64,000 nt of DNA from positions 1 through 64,000 of the forward strand of contig NZ_CP016076.1 of the NCBI RefSeq assembly GCF_001941625.1. Direction: 5' to 3'. Of this stretch, positions 21,697 through 30,875 are shown piece by piece. This DNA comes from Actinoalloteichus fjordicus. Its GTDB lineage: Bacteria > Actinomycetota > Actinomycetes > Mycobacteriales > Pseudonocardiaceae. How positions within the stretch are numbered: position 1 is the first letter of the stretch; each line of letters starts with the position of its first letter. The notes below the pieces were generated by a model. That model was given only the letters and a program-made list of their open reading frames with translations, did not search any database and was not told where the DNA came from. The position numbers were made by a program, and so were the translations under genes.

Positions 21697-23934
21697 GTGA
21701 GTGAGTTCCCGCCGGAGCGGGACGACTACGCCCCCCGCACGCGCGCTCCGCAGACCACACAGGACGAGCCGCACCGGGCTGCGCCGCGTCCCCATCGCGC
21801 CGCCGCGCCTGGTCGCAGGCACGCCGCCCGCGAGGCACCGGACGATGGCCGCCCCGGCGGTGGTGCGGGCAGGCATTCGTCGGGCACCTGGGAGGCACCG
21901 GGTCCTCCCCAGCCGACTCGTCCGCCGGGCGATGCTCCTCGGGGGTACACCGAGGAGCCCCGCCGTGTTCCCGAGGCTGAGCCTCGCCGTGTCTCCGAGG
22001 CTGAGCCTCGCCGTGTCTCCGAGGCTGAGCCTCGCCGTGTCTCCGAGGCCGAGCCTCGCCGGGCTCCCCAGCGCCCACCGCGACGCGCTGCCGAGGGAGG
22101 CCTGCCTCCTGAGGGCGGATTCCGTCCCGAGGCAGGCCGTCCCGCCGGGGGCGGCGGTCGTCGGCGTCGCCCCGAGCCGGACGAGCAGCCGGTGCCGCGC
22201 AGGGCTCGCCGGGAGCAGCCGGACCACCCCGTCGCGCCGGAGACGTCCGCGACGGCGCTGTCGGCCGCGTCCCCCGAGCACGCCTGGCCGCAGACGGGGC
22301 GGCTGGAGACTCCCGAGTCGCAGGCGGGCCCCCGGCGCGGACCTGGACCACGCCCGGCCGCGCCACCGCCCGGCGGAGCCCAGCAGCCGCCCGCCCGTCG
22401 TCCTGTCGAGTCGCCGACGGGCAGGCGCACCCGCCCGCCGCAGGCCGCTCCGCTCGCGTCGGAGCCGCCCGCTCGGCCTCGTCGGGGCGTGGAGCCTCGG
22501 GAGGAGCGGACTCACTCGGACCCGTGGCCGGGGTCTGCGGCGCTGATGGGCGGCGTGCTTCCCGTGCCGGGCTCGGACGAGCCGCGCGGGATGCCGTCGG
22601 GCCAGGCCGCACCGAGTCAGGCCGGACCGGGACAGCCGCCGCCCGGCCCCGGAATGCCGGGACAGGCGGGACAGTTCTCCCCGCCGAACCCCTCGATGCG
22701 GTCCGATCCGGCATTCCCGCCGCCGCCCGGCGGCCAGGACGGCCTGGAGTCGAGGCTGGGTTCGCGGCTCGACGGCGATCTCGATCTCGACGACGGCGAG
22801 AGGTCTCGTCCGCCGCTTGAGCAGGGCGCAGGCATGCCGACCCGGCAGATCCCGCAGGTGGCCCGCCAGGCAGGGCCGCCGATGCAGGCAGGCGCTTCGA
22901 TGCAGGCAGGCCAGGGCAGGCAGCAGCCTGCCGAGGCGGTCACCGAGTTGATCGCCCCGGTGGAGGACCAGGACGCCGAGACCTATCACGAGGACGACTA
23001 CGACGACGATCGCCACGGCGATCACGACGACGAGTACCCCGACGATGATCTCGACGAGGAGCACGAGGCCGCGGCACAGGCCGCTCCCCGGCGGCGGCCG
23101 AAGAAGAAGCAGGCCCCGGCACGGAAGAAGGACAGCGCAGGTCGGATCATCGCGCGCTCCGGCGGCGAGCTGATGCTGACCGCAGGCTTCGTAGTGCTGC
23201 TCTTCGTCTTCTACGAGCTCTTCGTGACCGGCTGGTTCACCTCGGCGCGGCAGGCACAGGCCGACTCGCGGATGGAGGAGCAGTGGCAGGCGGGCGACAA
23301 CGAGCGCGGCGCGGGCCTCGATCCGATGGAGGGCGAGGCGTTCGCTCGCATCTTCGTGCCCAAGTTCGGCCCTGACTACCAGTACAGCATCGTCGAGGGC
23401 ACCAGCGACGCCCACCTCGAGGTCGGTCCCGGTCACTACATCGACACGGCGATGCCCGGTGAGCGCGGCAACTTCGCCGTGGCCGGACACCGGGTCGGCT
23501 GGGACTCGCCGTTCAACAACCTCGACCTGCTGGAGAGCTGCGACGCCATCGTCATCGAGGGCGCCTCCGAGTGGTTCGTCTACCGCGTGCTGCCCATGGA
23601 GAGCGAGATCGCGGACTGGGAGAACACGCGGGCCAGCAGGCCGGAGTGCACCGACGTCCCGTCGCTGGTGGACCCGACGGTGGACGGCGGCGGCGCCTAC
23701 GGGAACACTCCCGGCAGGCAGATCGTCACCCCGAGCCAGGGCGAGGTCATCCTGCCGGTGCCGAGTAACCGAGGCGCCGAGGTGGCCGAGGCCGATCAGC
23801 GCGCGTTGATCACGCTGACCACCTGTCACCCGAGATTCTCGGCGCGGGAGCGGATGATCATCCACGGTCTGTTGACCGCTCAGTACCCGAAGGACGGGGA
23901 GGGAGCTCAGCTTCCGCCTGAACTCAGCCAGTGA
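21697..23934 (+). CDS. Class E sortase with very long low-complexity N-terminus
   Basis: Sortases cleave sorting signals and attach surface proteins to the wall. GTG 21697 (7 bases after AGGAGG; GTG 21694 also possible) gives 745 residues. Residues 1-480 are Pro/Arg/Glu/Gln-rich and probably disordered and cytoplasmic, with EPRRVSEA repeats. One membrane span lies at about 490-513. The extracellular sortase domain has catalytic His598 (FAVAGHRVG), Cys710 (LTTCHP) and Arg in the following FSARERM. Class E is suggested by the TTCHP motif and actinobacterial setting. Typical class E enzymes have far shorter N-termini. Confidence 0.88.
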   Translation: MSEFPPERDDYAPRTRAPQTTQDEPHRAAPRPHRAAAPGRRHAAREAPDDGRPGGGAGRHSSGTWEAPGPPQPTRPPGDAPRGYTEEPRRVPEAEPRRVSEAEPRRVSEAEPRRVSEAEPRRAPQRPPRRAAEGGLPPEGGFRPEAGRPAGGGGRRRRPEPDEQPVPRRARREQPDHPVAPETSATALSAASPEHAWPQTGRLETPESQAGPRRGPGPRPAAPPPGGAQQPPARRPVESPTGRRTRPPQAAPLASEPPARPRRGVEPREERTHSDPWPGSAALMGGVLPVPGSDEPRGMPSGQAAPSQAGPGQPPPGPGMPGQAGQFSPPNPSMRSDPAFPPPPGGQDGLESRLGSRLDGDLDLDDGERSRPPLEQGAGMPTRQIPQVARQAGPPMQAGASMQAGQGRQQPAEAVTELIAPVEDQDAETYHEDDYDDDRHGDHDDEYPDDDLDEEHEAAAQAAPRRRPKKKQAPARKKDSAGRIIARSGGELMLTAGFVVLLFVFYELFVTGWFTSARQAQADSRMEEQWQAGDNERGAGLDPMEGEAFARIFVPKFGPDYQYSIVEGTSDAHLEVGPGHYIDTAMPGERGNFAVAGHRVGWDSPFNNLDLLESCDAIVIEGASEWFVYRVLPMESEIADWENTRASRPECTDVPSLVDPTVDGGGAYGNTPGRQIVTPSQGEVILPVPSNRGAEVAEADQRALITLTTCHPRFSARERMIIHGLLTAQYPKDGEGAQLPPELSQ
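21973..22068 (+). repeat. 24-bp tandem repeat in the sortase gene
   Basis: Three exact copies of a 24-bp unit (GAGGCTGAGCCTCGCCGTGT plus CTCC) at 21973-22044 are followed by a diverged copy at 22045-22068. They encode the EAEPRRVS repeat. The unit contains an internal hairpin GAGGCTGAGCCTC. Confidence 0.9.
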
Positions 23935-23961
23935 TCAGCGACGAGAGTAAGCGGGGACGAC

Positions 23962-24138
23962 GTGTACGGCTGGATCTGGCGACACCTGCCGGGACCGCTC
24001 GTGGTCAAGATCATCGAGGCCTTGGTGCTGTTCGCCATCGTGGTCGCGGTGTTGTTGTTCATCGTGTTCCCCCTGGTGGCGCCGATGCTGCCGTGGAACA
24101 ACGTGGACCTGCCCACCGACTCGAACACGGTGGGCTGA
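23962..24138 (+). CDS. Small single-pass membrane protein
   Basis: A 58-residue protein starts at GTG 23962 (GGGGACGAC just upstream). It begins MYGWIWRHLPGPLVVK, continues with a strong hydrophobic span (about residues 17-40) and ends with PMLPWNNVDLPTDSNTVG. Codon usage fits a real gene. I recall similar short WRxLPGP membrane proteins at this place between sortase and trpG in actinobacteria. Its function is unknown; a partner or accessory role for the sortase is only a guess from the 27-base spacing. Confidence 0.75.
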   Translation: MYGWIWRHLPGPLVVKIIEALVLFAIVVAVLLFIVFPLVAPMLPWNNVDLPTDSNTVG

Positions 24139-24220
24139 CGCGGGGGCGAGGTCGGCGACCGGGCCGGTCGCGCGGGCGCAGCACGGCGGAGCGGGCTTGA
24201 CGCTCGACTATCCTGACGGA

Positions 24221-24862
24221 GTGCGCATCCTGGTCGTCGACAACTACGACAGCTTCGTCTTCAACCTGGTCCAGTACCTCGCCCAGTTGGACGTCGAGGT
24301 GCTGGTCAGACGCAACGACGTCGTCGAGCCTGCCGATCTCGACCAGGTGAGCGGCGTGCTCATCAGTCCCGGTCCGAGCACTCCGGAACGAGCAGGGCAG
24401 AGCATCGACGTCATCCGACGCTGCGCCGCGCGCTCGCTGCCGGTGCTCGGCGTCTGCCTGGGTCACCAGGCGATCGCCGCAGCCTGGGGCGGGGTCGTCG
24501 ATCGCGCCCCCGAACTCCTGCACGGCAAGACCAGCCAGGTTCACCACACCGGGGTCGGGGTGCTCGCCGGGCTGCCGCAGCCGTTCACCGCCACCCGATA
24601 CCACTCGCTGACCGTCCGTCCGGACACCGTTCCGGATGCCTTCGAAGTGACGGGGCGCACCGAGTCGGGGGTGGTGATGGCGATCCGGCATCGAGAGCTG
24701 CCGATCGAGGGCGTCCAGTTCCACCCCGAGTCGGTGCTCACCGACGGCGGGCATCGGATGCTGGCGAACTGGCTGGCCGTCTGCGGCCGGACGGTTCCGG
24801 CGGCACTGGTCGACGAGCTGGAGCGCGGCGCCCGCACGATCGCGGCGGCGGCGCACGCCTGA
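24221..24862 (+). CDS. trpG: Glutamine amidotransferase, anthranilate/aminodeoxychorismate synthase component II
   Basis: The subunit takes ammonia from glutamine for anthranilate or p-aminobenzoate synthesis. GTG 24221 gives 213 residues and the standard start RILVVDNYDSFVFNLVQYL; a TTG at 24197 would add 8 residues. The catalytic triad is Cys79 in GVCLGHQ plus His and Glu in FHPES. ELLHGKTS and YHSL motifs are present. Equivalent to mycobacterial TrpG/PabA Rv0013, next to the pkn cluster. No component I gene is nearby, so a dual role in tryptophan and folate synthesis is possible. Confidence 0.93.
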   Translation: MRILVVDNYDSFVFNLVQYLAQLDVEVLVRRNDVVEPADLDQVSGVLISPGPSTPERAGQSIDVIRRCAARSLPVLGVCLGHQAIAAAWGGVVDRAPELLHGKTSQVHHTGVGVLAGLPQPFTATRYHSLTVRPDTVPDAFEVTGRTESGVVMAIRHRELPIEGVQFHPESVLTDGGHRMLANWLAVCGRTVPAALVDELERGARTIAAAAHA

Positions 24863-24896
24863 CGCACCACGGCCTGCCTGTGGGTCAGTCGCGACC

Positions 24897-25169
24897 TCAC
24901 CTAGGGCGCGAAGCATGCTGCCTCGGCCGGGGCACCGGGATGGACCGTGCCCTGATCCGGGCCTGAATCCGAGCGACCGCGCCCCGCAGTGCGGTCGCCA
25001 GTGTCTGGACGGACTCTTGATCCAGTATCAGGACGTCGGTCTCCGAGGAGCTCAGTTCGATCCGATCCTCGACGACACGCACCGCGACCCGACACGGCCT
25101 GCCCTGTGCATCTCGGCAGAGCACGTCCGGCAGTGTCTCGCCGCTAGGCGGGATGATCTCTGCTGCCAT
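24897..25169 (-). CDS. Small conserved hypothetical protein
   Basis: The product of ATG 25169 is 90 residues (MAAEIIPPSGETLPDVLCRD), with GGAGGAGG about 10 bases upstream on the minus strand; this decides against the longer frame to 25250. It has strands VRVVEDRIELSSS and a helix VQTLATALRGAVARIQARIRAR, then a basic tail. No family is recognised. Such short proteins often sit next to trpG/pknB in Pseudonocardiaceae. Confidence 0.6.
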   Translation of the reverse strand: MAAEIIPPSGETLPDVLCRDAQGRPCRVAVRVVEDRIELSSSETDVLILDQESVQTLATALRGAVARIQARIRARSIPVPRPRQHASRPR

Positions 25170-25269
25170 CGCGCACACCTCCTCCGCCAACGCCGGAGCC
25201 GCCTGCCGGTCCGGTCGTGTCAGCGTGGTGCGGAGTCCGCCCGGTCGCAACAGGAGGATGCGCGACTCG

Positions 25270-25674
25270 TCACGGTGCGGGGAGGCTGGCCTGCCAGGCC
25301 ATCCGCAGCGGATGGGTGTCGTAGACGATGCGCAGCTCGGCGATACGGCCGGTGTCGTCGAGCGTGATCACGTCGATGCAGTCGAAGGTGGTGGCGGTGT
25401 CATCCGGGAGGCGCCAGTCATAGCGGAATCGAACGGCCGCGCACCGCGGGTCGGTGACGGAGAGGTAGACGTCGATCGGCGTGATCATCGATCGCGCGGT
25501 GGTGGCGGCGAGTTCCGGATAGAACTCGCGTGCCGGGATCGCTCCGTTCATCGGTGAGCGGACCACCCCGTCATCGGTGAACAGCTCCAGCACGCCCGCC
25601 ACATCACCGGCGGCGAGCAGCTGAAGATACCGATCGATGGTCCGCCGCGCCTGTTCCTCCGCCGTGGACACCAT
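25270..25674 (-). CDS. SnoaL-like / nuclear transport factor 2-fold protein
   Basis: ATG 25674 gives 134 residues (MVSTAEEQARRTIDRYLQLL). The pattern AAGDVAGVLELFTDDGVVRSPMNG, a following Arg-Phe-Tyr segment and the C-terminal strands FDCIDVITLDDTGRIAELRIVYDTHP are those of the SnoaL-like/ketosteroid-isomerase fold. Members can be isomerases, cyclases or binding proteins; nothing here fixes the substrate. The upstream 46 codons of the open frame are Pro/Arg-rich and have no family match. Confidence 0.8.
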   Translation of the reverse strand: MVSTAEEQARRTIDRYLQLLAAGDVAGVLELFTDDGVVRSPMNGAIPAREFYPELAATTARSMITPIDVYLSVTDPRCAAVRFRYDWRLPDDTATTFDCIDVITLDDTGRIAELRIVYDTHPLRMAWQASLPAP

Positions 25675-25792
25675 GACACTGGAGCGTACTGGGACCGAGG
25701 TCCGATCCGTGTCTCGCCCGGTCGGCCACCGTAGCCGGGGCGGCGGCTCGGTCTGCGGCCGTCCGCCTCGTGCGTCGCCCAGCAGGGACGAC

Positions 25793-25830
25793 GCAGGGGA
25801 CGTCCCGGGCATCCCCGAAACGTCCCCTGC
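25793..25830 (-). terminator. Terminator of the pknB end of the operon
   Basis: A perfect 11-bp stem GCAGGGGACGT (25793-25803) with ACGTCCCCTGC (25820-25830), loop 16 bases, lies 22 bases beyond the pknB stop on the minus strand. It would end the fhaA-pknB transcript. Confidence 0.65.
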
Positions 25831-25851
25831 GGTGGGATCACATCCGATCGA

Positions 25852-27819
25852 TCACGGCGGGTCGAACGAGGGCCCGCCACCGGTCAATCGCCCGACGCCG
25901 ACCGTCACCGAGGCACTCCTGCCGAGCGGTTCGCCGGTGTTCACCGACTGATCCACGACGCGGCCGATCTGCTCGATGTCGTCCACGCCCGTCGTCTGCT
26001 CCGTGAACGTGCCCTCCCAGCCCAGGTCCCGCAGCCGCAGCTCCGCCTCCTCGGGCTCGAGCAGGCTCAGGTCGGGCATCGTGATCTGGTTGCCGCGCGA
26101 CACCTGAAGGGTGATGGTCGTCCCCGGATCGACGGTGGAGCCCGCCGGGACGTTCTGCGAGAGGACCTCGCCCTCCTCCGCCACGCCGTCGACGTCTTCC
26201 CGCCGCACGTCCAGCTCGGCGCCCTGCAGGTTTCCGGCTGCCACGTCGTACTGCTGGCCGACGACATTGATCACCGAGACCTGCTGAGCAGCCACCCCGA
26301 GGGTGATCTGGACGCTGGTGTCCGCTTCGACCTCCTGGTCCGCAGGCGGGTCCTGCCCCACGACGAGGTCGACCAGACTCTCGTCGTCGACCTCCTCGCG
26401 CCCGTAACTCGGATTGAGCTGCAGGCCCACCTCACGAAGCGCCCTGCCCGCATCCTCGGCGGACATGCGCGACAGATCCGGCACCGTCGAGGTGCCGGGT
26501 CCGAGCCCGAGGGTGATCGTGACGGACGAGCCCTCGTCGACCGAGCTACCGGGCGTCGGATCGGTGGCCAGGACGGTGCCCGCATCTTCTGCGGTCGACT
26601 CCTGGCCCTCGCCGATGTTGATGCGCAGACCGGCATCGGCCAGGGCGCTTCGAGCGTCCGCCTCGGTCATCCCGACCAGATCGGCAGGCACCTCCACCTG
26701 CTGAGTGGGCGGCGCCTCGTCCTCACCCGAATTGAAGAACCCGCTGCTTGTCAGATACGCGGCCAGGGCGATGATCCCGACGCACAGGACGGTGATGAGG
26801 GCGGCGACCAGTCCCTTGCGCCTGCGAGCGCGGCGTTCCTCCTCCTCGTCGGCGAGGTCGTAGTCCTCCTCGACCGGCGGGGGCGGCCGACGACGCCTGC
26901 CCGGTTGGGGCGAGTCCTCGGCGCCGCCGAGCATCGTGGTGCGTTCCTCGTCGGTCATCACCATCGGCGCGTTCGGCCGCTGACCCGACAGCACCCGAAT
27001 CAGGTCGGCACGCATCTCCGCCGCCGACTGGTACCGGTTGGCCGGGTTCTTGCTCATCGCCTTGAGGATGATCGCGTCCAGGGCGGGCGTGATCTGGTCG
27101 TTCACCTCGGACGGCCGCCGGGGATCCTCGCGAACGTGCTGGTAGGCGACGGCCACCGGCGAGTCACCGGTGAACGGCGGCTCCCCGGTCAGCAGCTCGA
27201 ACAGCACGCAGCCCGCCGCGTAGACGTCACTGCGGGCGTCGACGGCCTCGCCGCGAGCCTGCTCCGGCGACAGATACTGCGCGGTGCCGATCACCGCCGC
27301 GGTCTGGGTGACGGCGGCCTGGCCGTCGTGCAGGGCTCGAGCGATGCCGAAGTCCATCACCTTCACGGCGCCGGACTTGGTGATCATGATGTTCGCGGGC
27401 TTGACGTCGCGGTGGATGATGCCGTGCCGATGGCTGAAGTCCAGCGCGGCGCTCGCATCGGCCATGATCTCCATCGCGCGGCGGCCGGTGAGCGGGCCGT
27501 CGCCCTTCACCATGTCCCGCAGCGTCCGGCCGTCGACGTACTCCATGACGATGTAGGGGAGCGGACCGTGCTCGGTCTCCGTCTCGCCAGTGTCATAGAC
27601 CGCGACGATCGCCGGGTGATTCAGCGCCGCCGCGTTCTGCGCCTCCCGACGGAAGCGAAGCTGGAAGGTGGGGTCTCTGGCGAGGTCGGCGCGCAGCACC
27701 TTGACGGCCACATCGCGGCTGAGTCGGACGTCCCTGCCCATATGGACCTCGGACATGCCGCCATAACCGAGTGTGTCACCCAGTTCATAGCGGTTGGAGA
27801 GCAGTCGCTGCGTGCTCAT
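25852..27819 (-). CDS. pknB: Ser/Thr protein kinase PknB with four PASTA domains
   Basis: PknB senses peptidoglycan fragments and phosphorylates growth and division proteins. The 655-residue protein has a kinase domain with Lys40 (VAVKVL), catalytic Asp138 (HRDVKPANI), DFG at 156-158 and activation-loop Thr171/Thr173 before GTAQYLSPEQ. A juxtamembrane region with acidic and basic blocks precedes one membrane span (about 335-355). Four PASTA repeats fill the outside half to the C-terminus. It is the last gene of the division operon, 101 bases after pknA, and is followed by a terminator. Confidence 0.97.
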   Translation of the reverse strand: MSTQRLLSNRYELGDTLGYGGMSEVHMGRDVRLSRDVAVKVLRADLARDPTFQLRFRREAQNAAALNHPAIVAVYDTGETETEHGPLPYIVMEYVDGRTLRDMVKGDGPLTGRRAMEIMADASAALDFSHRHGIIHRDVKPANIMITKSGAVKVMDFGIARALHDGQAAVTQTAAVIGTAQYLSPEQARGEAVDARSDVYAAGCVLFELLTGEPPFTGDSPVAVAYQHVREDPRRPSEVNDQITPALDAIILKAMSKNPANRYQSAAEMRADLIRVLSGQRPNAPMVMTDEERTTMLGGAEDSPQPGRRRRPPPPVEEDYDLADEEEERRARRRKGLVAALITVLCVGIIALAAYLTSSGFFNSGEDEAPPTQQVEVPADLVGMTEADARSALADAGLRINIGEGQESTAEDAGTVLATDPTPGSSVDEGSSVTITLGLGPGTSTVPDLSRMSAEDAGRALREVGLQLNPSYGREEVDDESLVDLVVGQDPPADQEVEADTSVQITLGVAAQQVSVINVVGQQYDVAAGNLQGAELDVRREDVDGVAEEGEVLSQNVPAGSTVDPGTTITLQVSRGNQITMPDLSLLEPEEAELRLRDLGWEGTFTEQTTGVDDIEQIGRVVDQSVNTGEPLGRSASVTVGVGRLTGGGPSFDPP

Positions 27820-27920
27820 TACTGCGTCGTCCCGATCCTCGATAACGGTCGTCTCATCATGCCGGGTCGCCCGGCTCGATGCCGAGTCTGTCTAGCCTGG
27901 CCCCTTGGTGGTACATCGGA

Positions 27921-29405
27921 TCAAGCACCTCCAGGGCTACACCGCACGGTGATCTCGGTGCCAGGCGGCAGCGGACCACTCGGTTCAACGGACGTCACCA
28001 TGCAGGTACGAGGGGATTCCACGGCCTCCCCGTCGACCGACGACAGGGTCGTCCGCATCTTGAGCTCGGCGAGCATCACCTCAGCCTGTTCGGCCGGTCT
28101 GCCCTCGAAGTCACTCGGTGCGATCTCGACGAGATCGAAGTCCTCGACCGCCGGTTCCTCCGTCGGCCGACGGTCTCCCGGTGAGGGCAGCGACGGTAAG
28201 ACGTCCTCGCCGGAGACGGCGGGGCCGGTGCCGCCCGCCTCGCTCTCGGCGCCCGACGTCGACTGAGCCCGACCGTCCTCCAGCATCGAATTCACTCCCC
28301 AGACGGTCAGCGCGACGATCGCGACGGTGAGGACGGCGATGACCACCCAGAGCACCGCGCCGCCCCGCCGTCGTTGCGGCATCGGGCCGTGGTGGTGATA
28401 CCCGACCGGCGGCGGGCCCATCGGGACTCCGCCGTGTCCAGGGGTCGGCGGCACGTTCGGGACGGGCTGCGCGGGCATCATCATGTTGCCGGTGTGCACC
28501 CGAGGGATGTTCCCCGTCACGGGACCGGTCTGAAGCGCCATCGCCAGTCCGGACGGCGGCGGCAGCGGATGTCCCGCCCGGACCGCCGACACCGCGGCGG
28601 CGAACTCGCCCCCGGTCCGATACCGCCGACGCGGGTCCTTGACCAGGGTGTTCTCGATGAGAGTCCGGGCGCCGATCGGCACGTCCGGTGGGAGCGGCGG
28701 CACGTTCTCCCTGATGTGCATCATGGCGACGGTAACCGCGTTGTCCGAGACGAACGGCCGATGCCCCATCAGACACTCGTAACCGACGACCGCCAGCGAG
28801 TAGACGTCGCTCGCGGGCTCCGCCTCGCCGCCCAGGGCCTGTTCCGGTGCGATGTAGTGGGCGGTGCCCATCACCATCCCGGAACGGGTGACCGGTGCGG
28901 CGTCGGCTGCCTTGGCGATGCCGAAGTCGGTGAGCTTCACCTTTCCGTTCGGCGTCACCATGATGTTGCCGGGTTTGACGTCCCGGTGGACGTAGCCCCG
29001 TTCGTGAGCGGCCTGTAGTGCCTGACCGGCCTGCTCGAGCATGTCCAACGCCCGATCGGCGTTGAGCCTGCCCTGGTTTGCGAGGATCGCGGCGAGCGGG
29101 TCGCCCTCGACCAGCTCCATCACCAGGTAGGCGGTGTCCTCGGGCCCGTCGGGCACGGCGGCGGTCTCACCGTAGTCGTGGATCGCCGCGATGTTCGGAT
29201 GGTTCAGCGAGGCCGTGGTGCGGGCCTCGGTGCGGAATCGATGCAGGAACTCGGCATTGCCGCAGAGCTCCGGCTTGAGCACCTTGACCGCGACCTTGCG
29301 GTCAAGTCGGGTGTCCGCCGCCTCCCAGACCTCGCCCATGCCGCCGACCGCGATCCGCCTGCCGAGTCGGTAGCGGTCCGCGAGGAGCTGCCCGGACGTG
29401 AGCAC
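27921..29405 (-). CDS. pknA: Ser/Thr protein kinase PknA with a C-terminal PASTA-like domain
   Basis: PknA phosphorylates cell-shape and division proteins. Of 494 residues, 1-270 are the kinase domain with Lys41, catalytic Asp142 (HRDVKPGNI) and DFG at 160-162, then [11 protein letters not shown] Pro/His/Met-rich linker with VGYHHHG and one membrane span at about 347-369 follow. Residues about 425-492 ([19 protein letters not shown] ... [14 protein letters not shown]) read like one PASTA domain with a C-terminal Cys. Mycobacterial PknA lacks this. It starts 3 bases after the pbpA stop. Confidence 0.95.
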   Translation of the reverse strand: MLTSGQLLADRYRLGRRIAVGGMGEVWEAADTRLDRKVAVKVLKPELCGNAEFLHRFRTEARTTASLNHPNIAAIHDYGETAAVPDGPEDTAYLVMELVEGDPLAAILANQGRLNADRALDMLEQAGQALQAAHERGYVHRDVKPGNIMVTPNGKVKLTDFGIAKAADAAPVTRSGMVMGTAHYIAPEQALGGEAEPASDVYSLAVVGYECLMGHRPFVSDNAVTVAMMHIRENVPPLPPDVPIGARTLIENTLVKDPRRRYRTGGEFAAAVSAVRAGHPLPPPSGLAMALQTGPVTGNIPRVHTGNMMMPAQPVPNVPPTPGHGGVPMGPPPVGYHHHGPMPQRRRGGAVLWVVIAVLTVAIVALTVWGVNSMLEDGRAQSTSGAESEAGGTGPAVSGEDVLPSLPSPGDRRPTEEPAVEDFDLVEIAPSDFEGRPAEQAEVMLAELKMRTTLSSVDGEAVESPRTCMVTSVEPSGPLPPGTEITVRCSPGGA

Positions 29406-29408
29406 AGC

Positions 29409-30875
29409 TCAGCCACCTCCGAGCCCGGCGCCGATCACTGCCCGGCCAATCGGAGCGGCCACTCGGCCGCCGGTGGCACCCTGGCCGACGTTGCCGCCCG
29501 CCTCGACGAGCACCGCCACCGCGACCTGCGGATCCTCGGCGGGGGCGAAGGCGACGTACCAGGCGTGCGGGTTGGTCGCATTCGGATCGACGCCCCACTG
29601 GGCGGTACCGGTCTTCGACGCGATCGTCACGCCGGGGATCTGGCCTTCACCGCCTGCGTGGGCCTCTGCGGCGATCATCATCTCGGTGAGGCTCTGCGCC
29701 ACCTGCGGCGACATTGCGTCCTCGACCTCGTCCGGCCGGGTCTGATCCAGCTCGTCGAGTTCGGGGGATCGAATCGTCGAGACCACGTGCGGCTGCATCC
29801 GGGTGCCCTCGTTCGCGATCGTCGCGACCATCATCGCGTTCTGCAACGGAGTGACCCGGACGTCGCGCTGCCCGATGCCGGTCTGGAACGTCGCAGGCCT
29901 GTCGGACATCGGTCCCAGTTCGGACGAGGCCACCGTCATCGGGATCTCGAGATCCGGATCACTGAAGCCTAGCGCCTCGGCCTTCTCCTGAAGGACCTCC
30001 GGGCCGAGTTCGTCGGCGAGCTCGCCGAAGGGCACGTTGCAGGACTCTTCGACCGCCTGGAGCAGGGTGGCGTTCCGGCCGTTGCCGCAGTCGTTGTTGT
30101 TGAAGTTGGGCAGCATGGTGTTGGTGCCCGGCAGCTGGATCGAGGATGCCGGGTTGACCGCGCTGTCGGCCGTGTAGCCGTTCTCCAGCGCCGCCGCCGT
30201 GACCAGCAGCTTGAAGGTCGACCCGGGCGGCTGGGTCTCCGAGATCGCCCGGTTGTGCAGCGGGCGGCCCTCGTCCTCCTCCAGCCTCGTGATCGCCTCG
30301 GACCTTGCCTCGGAATCCAGTGTGGCCAGGTCGTTGGGGTCGAAAGTGGGTGTCGAGACCATAGTCAGGATACGGCCGGTGTCCGGCTCGATCGCGACGA
30401 CCGAGCCGGTGAGCCCCTGGTCGGTCATCATCTGATAGGCGGTCTCCTGCATCCGCCGATTGATGGTGAGCTCGACCATGCCGCCCCTGGCATCCCGACC
30501 GGTGATCAGGTCGGAGAGCCTGCGGACGAACAGCCGGTCGTCGGAGCCATTGAGCACCGGGTCCTCGGCGCGCTCCAGTCCGGTGCGGCCTGCAGGCGAG
30601 TAGTAGCCGGTGATCGGCGCGTAGACCGGGCCGTCGGGGTAGGTCCGCTGGTAGGGGTAGACGTTGTCGCCCGTCTCCACGACGGTGGCAACCGCCTCGT
30701 TACCGACGATGATGTCGCCGCGCTGGCGTGCGAGCTCCTCGGTGAGCGTCCGGCTGTTGCGCGGATGAGCCCGCAGCTCGTCGGACCAGATCACCTGGAT
30801 GTAGGTCAGGTTCGCCAGCAAGGCGACGATCATCAACATCACGGTGAGTGCGACTCGACGGATCGGAGTGTTCAT
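29409..30875 (-). CDS. pbpA: Penicillin-binding protein PbpA (class B transpeptidase)
   Basis: A class B D,D-transpeptidase that cross-links peptidoglycan and pairs with the RodA glycosyltransferase. The 488-residue protein has an N-terminal membrane anchor (about 8-28), a dimerisation region, and the transpeptidase motifs SxxK at Ser219-Lys222 (PPGSTFK), SxN at 278-280 (ESCN) and KTG at 421-423 (SKTGTAQ). ATG 30875 overlaps the rodA stop by 4 bases, so the two are probably translated together. Confidence 0.97.
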   Translation of the reverse strand: MNTPIRRVALTVMLMIVALLANLTYIQVIWSDELRAHPRNSRTLTEELARQRGDIIVGNEAVATVVETGDNVYPYQRTYPDGPVYAPITGYYSPAGRTGLERAEDPVLNGSDDRLFVRRLSDLITGRDARGGMVELTINRRMQETAYQMMTDQGLTGSVVAIEPDTGRILTMVSTPTFDPNDLATLDSEARSEAITRLEEDEGRPLHNRAISETQPPGSTFKLLVTAAALENGYTADSAVNPASSIQLPGTNTMLPNFNNNDCGNGRNATLLQAVEESCNVPFGELADELGPEVLQEKAEALGFSDPDLEIPMTVASSELGPMSDRPATFQTGIGQRDVRVTPLQNAMMVATIANEGTRMQPHVVSTIRSPELDELDQTRPDEVEDAMSPQVAQSLTEMMIAAEAHAGGEGQIPGVTIASKTGTAQWGVDPNATNPHAWYVAFAPAEDPQVAVAVLVEAGGNVGQGATGGRVAAPIGRAVIGAGLGGG

